From NCBI GenBank assembly GCA_023405135.1, contig JAEXYZ010000103.1:1-5660 (forward strand): a stretch of 5,660 bases of DNA, written 5' to 3'. Both the position numbers and the translations under genes were made by a program. The first letter of the stretch is position 1. The number at the start of each line of letters is the position of its first letter. Below are positions 5,594 through 5,660 of the stretch, in pieces. The stretch is from Bacillota bacterium (GTDB taxonomy: Bacteria; Bacillota; Bacilli; Bacillales_A; Planococcaceae). The notes beneath the pieces were generated by a model. That model was given only the letters and a program-made list of their open reading frames with translations, was not told the origin of the DNA and searched no databases.

Positions 5594-5660
5594 TTAGTTG
5601 AAAATCTTTTGTTGATGTTTTAATCGGTGACTTTCGTTGTTCATATGAATAACCTCAACT
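5594..5660 (-). CDS. istB: IstB-like helper ATPase of IS21 element, C-terminal end only
   Basis: On the minus strand an open frame enters at the window edge and ends at TAA (5594-5596). The visible 21 residues run VEVIHMNNESHRLKHQQKIF plus a final Asn. IstB proteins typically end with a strand containing a GESYRxK-like motif after the DRLLHH segment; NESHRLKH matches this pattern, with His where Tyr is usual. IstB is an AAA+ ATPase that assists the IstA transposase in target selection. The Walker motifs would lie outside the window, so the call rests on a short tail plus its position next to the terminal repeats. The stop codon lies 35 bases from the element's end, as expected for istB. An internal ATG at 5642-5644 could start a 16-codon peptide, but a continuing frame is far more likely. 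Confidence 0.55.
   Translation of the reverse strand, partial: VEVIHMNNESHRLKHQQKIFN

Larger units (their letters stand above)
5557..5660 (-). mobile_element. Terminus of an IS21-family element inserted in tnpB, continuing past the window
   Basis: From 5557 the sequence no longer fits tnpB. It starts TGAACA, consistent with the TG...CA ends of IS21 elements, carries a second copy of the same motif 24 bases further in, and then shows the C-terminal codons of an IstB-like protein on the minus strand. This is the order expected at the istB-side end of an IS21 element. The other end, the istA transposase and the target duplication lie beyond 5660. The exact junction is uncertain by a few bases. 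Confidence 0.65.

Noticed and set aside
1..5660. CRISPR array, tRNA or rRNA gene
   Set aside because: No regularly spaced identical repeats and no cloverleaf-forming or ribosomal RNA-like stretch were seen; the intergenic gaps are too short for most of these.

Overview
The window reads as low-G+C Gram-positive DNA, most likely Bacillales (Bacillaceae/Planococcaceae type). The reasons are strong AT bias, purine-rich Shine-Dalgarno sites, a set of genes that resembles epsL-epsM-epsN of the Bacillus subtilis matrix exopolysaccharide operon from memory, and IS66- and IS21-type insertion sequences. I ran no database search; family calls rest on motifs and remembered relatives.

Bases 1-165 hold no gene I can support. 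They contain a long near-perfect hairpin (1-44) that may be the remnant of a mobile-element end. Bases 166-4915 are five closely spaced plus-strand genes that look like the 3' part of a surface-polysaccharide operon: a GT4-type glycosyltransferase (166-1416), a second, very AT-rich GT-B glycosyltransferase (1429-2505), an EpsL/PglC-type phosphoglycosyl transferase (2529-3122), an EpsM/PglD-type sugar N-acetyltransferase (3122-3763) and an EpsN/PglE-type PLP aminotransferase (3779-4915). A rho-independent terminator at about 4927-4958 closes the operon.

The last three genes form a coherent N,N'-diacetylbacillosamine module. EpsN would aminate UDP-4-keto-6-deoxy-GlcNAc, EpsM would acetylate the new amine, and EpsL would load the sugar phosphate onto undecaprenyl phosphate to start the repeat unit, which the two glycosyltransferases would extend. 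The 4,6-dehydratase (EpsC/PglF), flippase, polymerase and chain-length control genes are not here and should lie upstream or elsewhere.

From about 4984 the sequence changes to insertion-sequence DNA. An IS66-type left end, a leader hairpin that pairs with the ribosome binding site, a 64-aa TnpA-like ORF and a tnpB overlapping it are visible. tnpB is cut after 92 codons at 5556/5557 by the terminus of a second element. That element shows IS21-type features: two direct terminal repeats and, on the minus strand, the last 21 codons of an IstB-like protein running off the window edge. The 3' flank of the polysaccharide locus is therefore a nested insertion.
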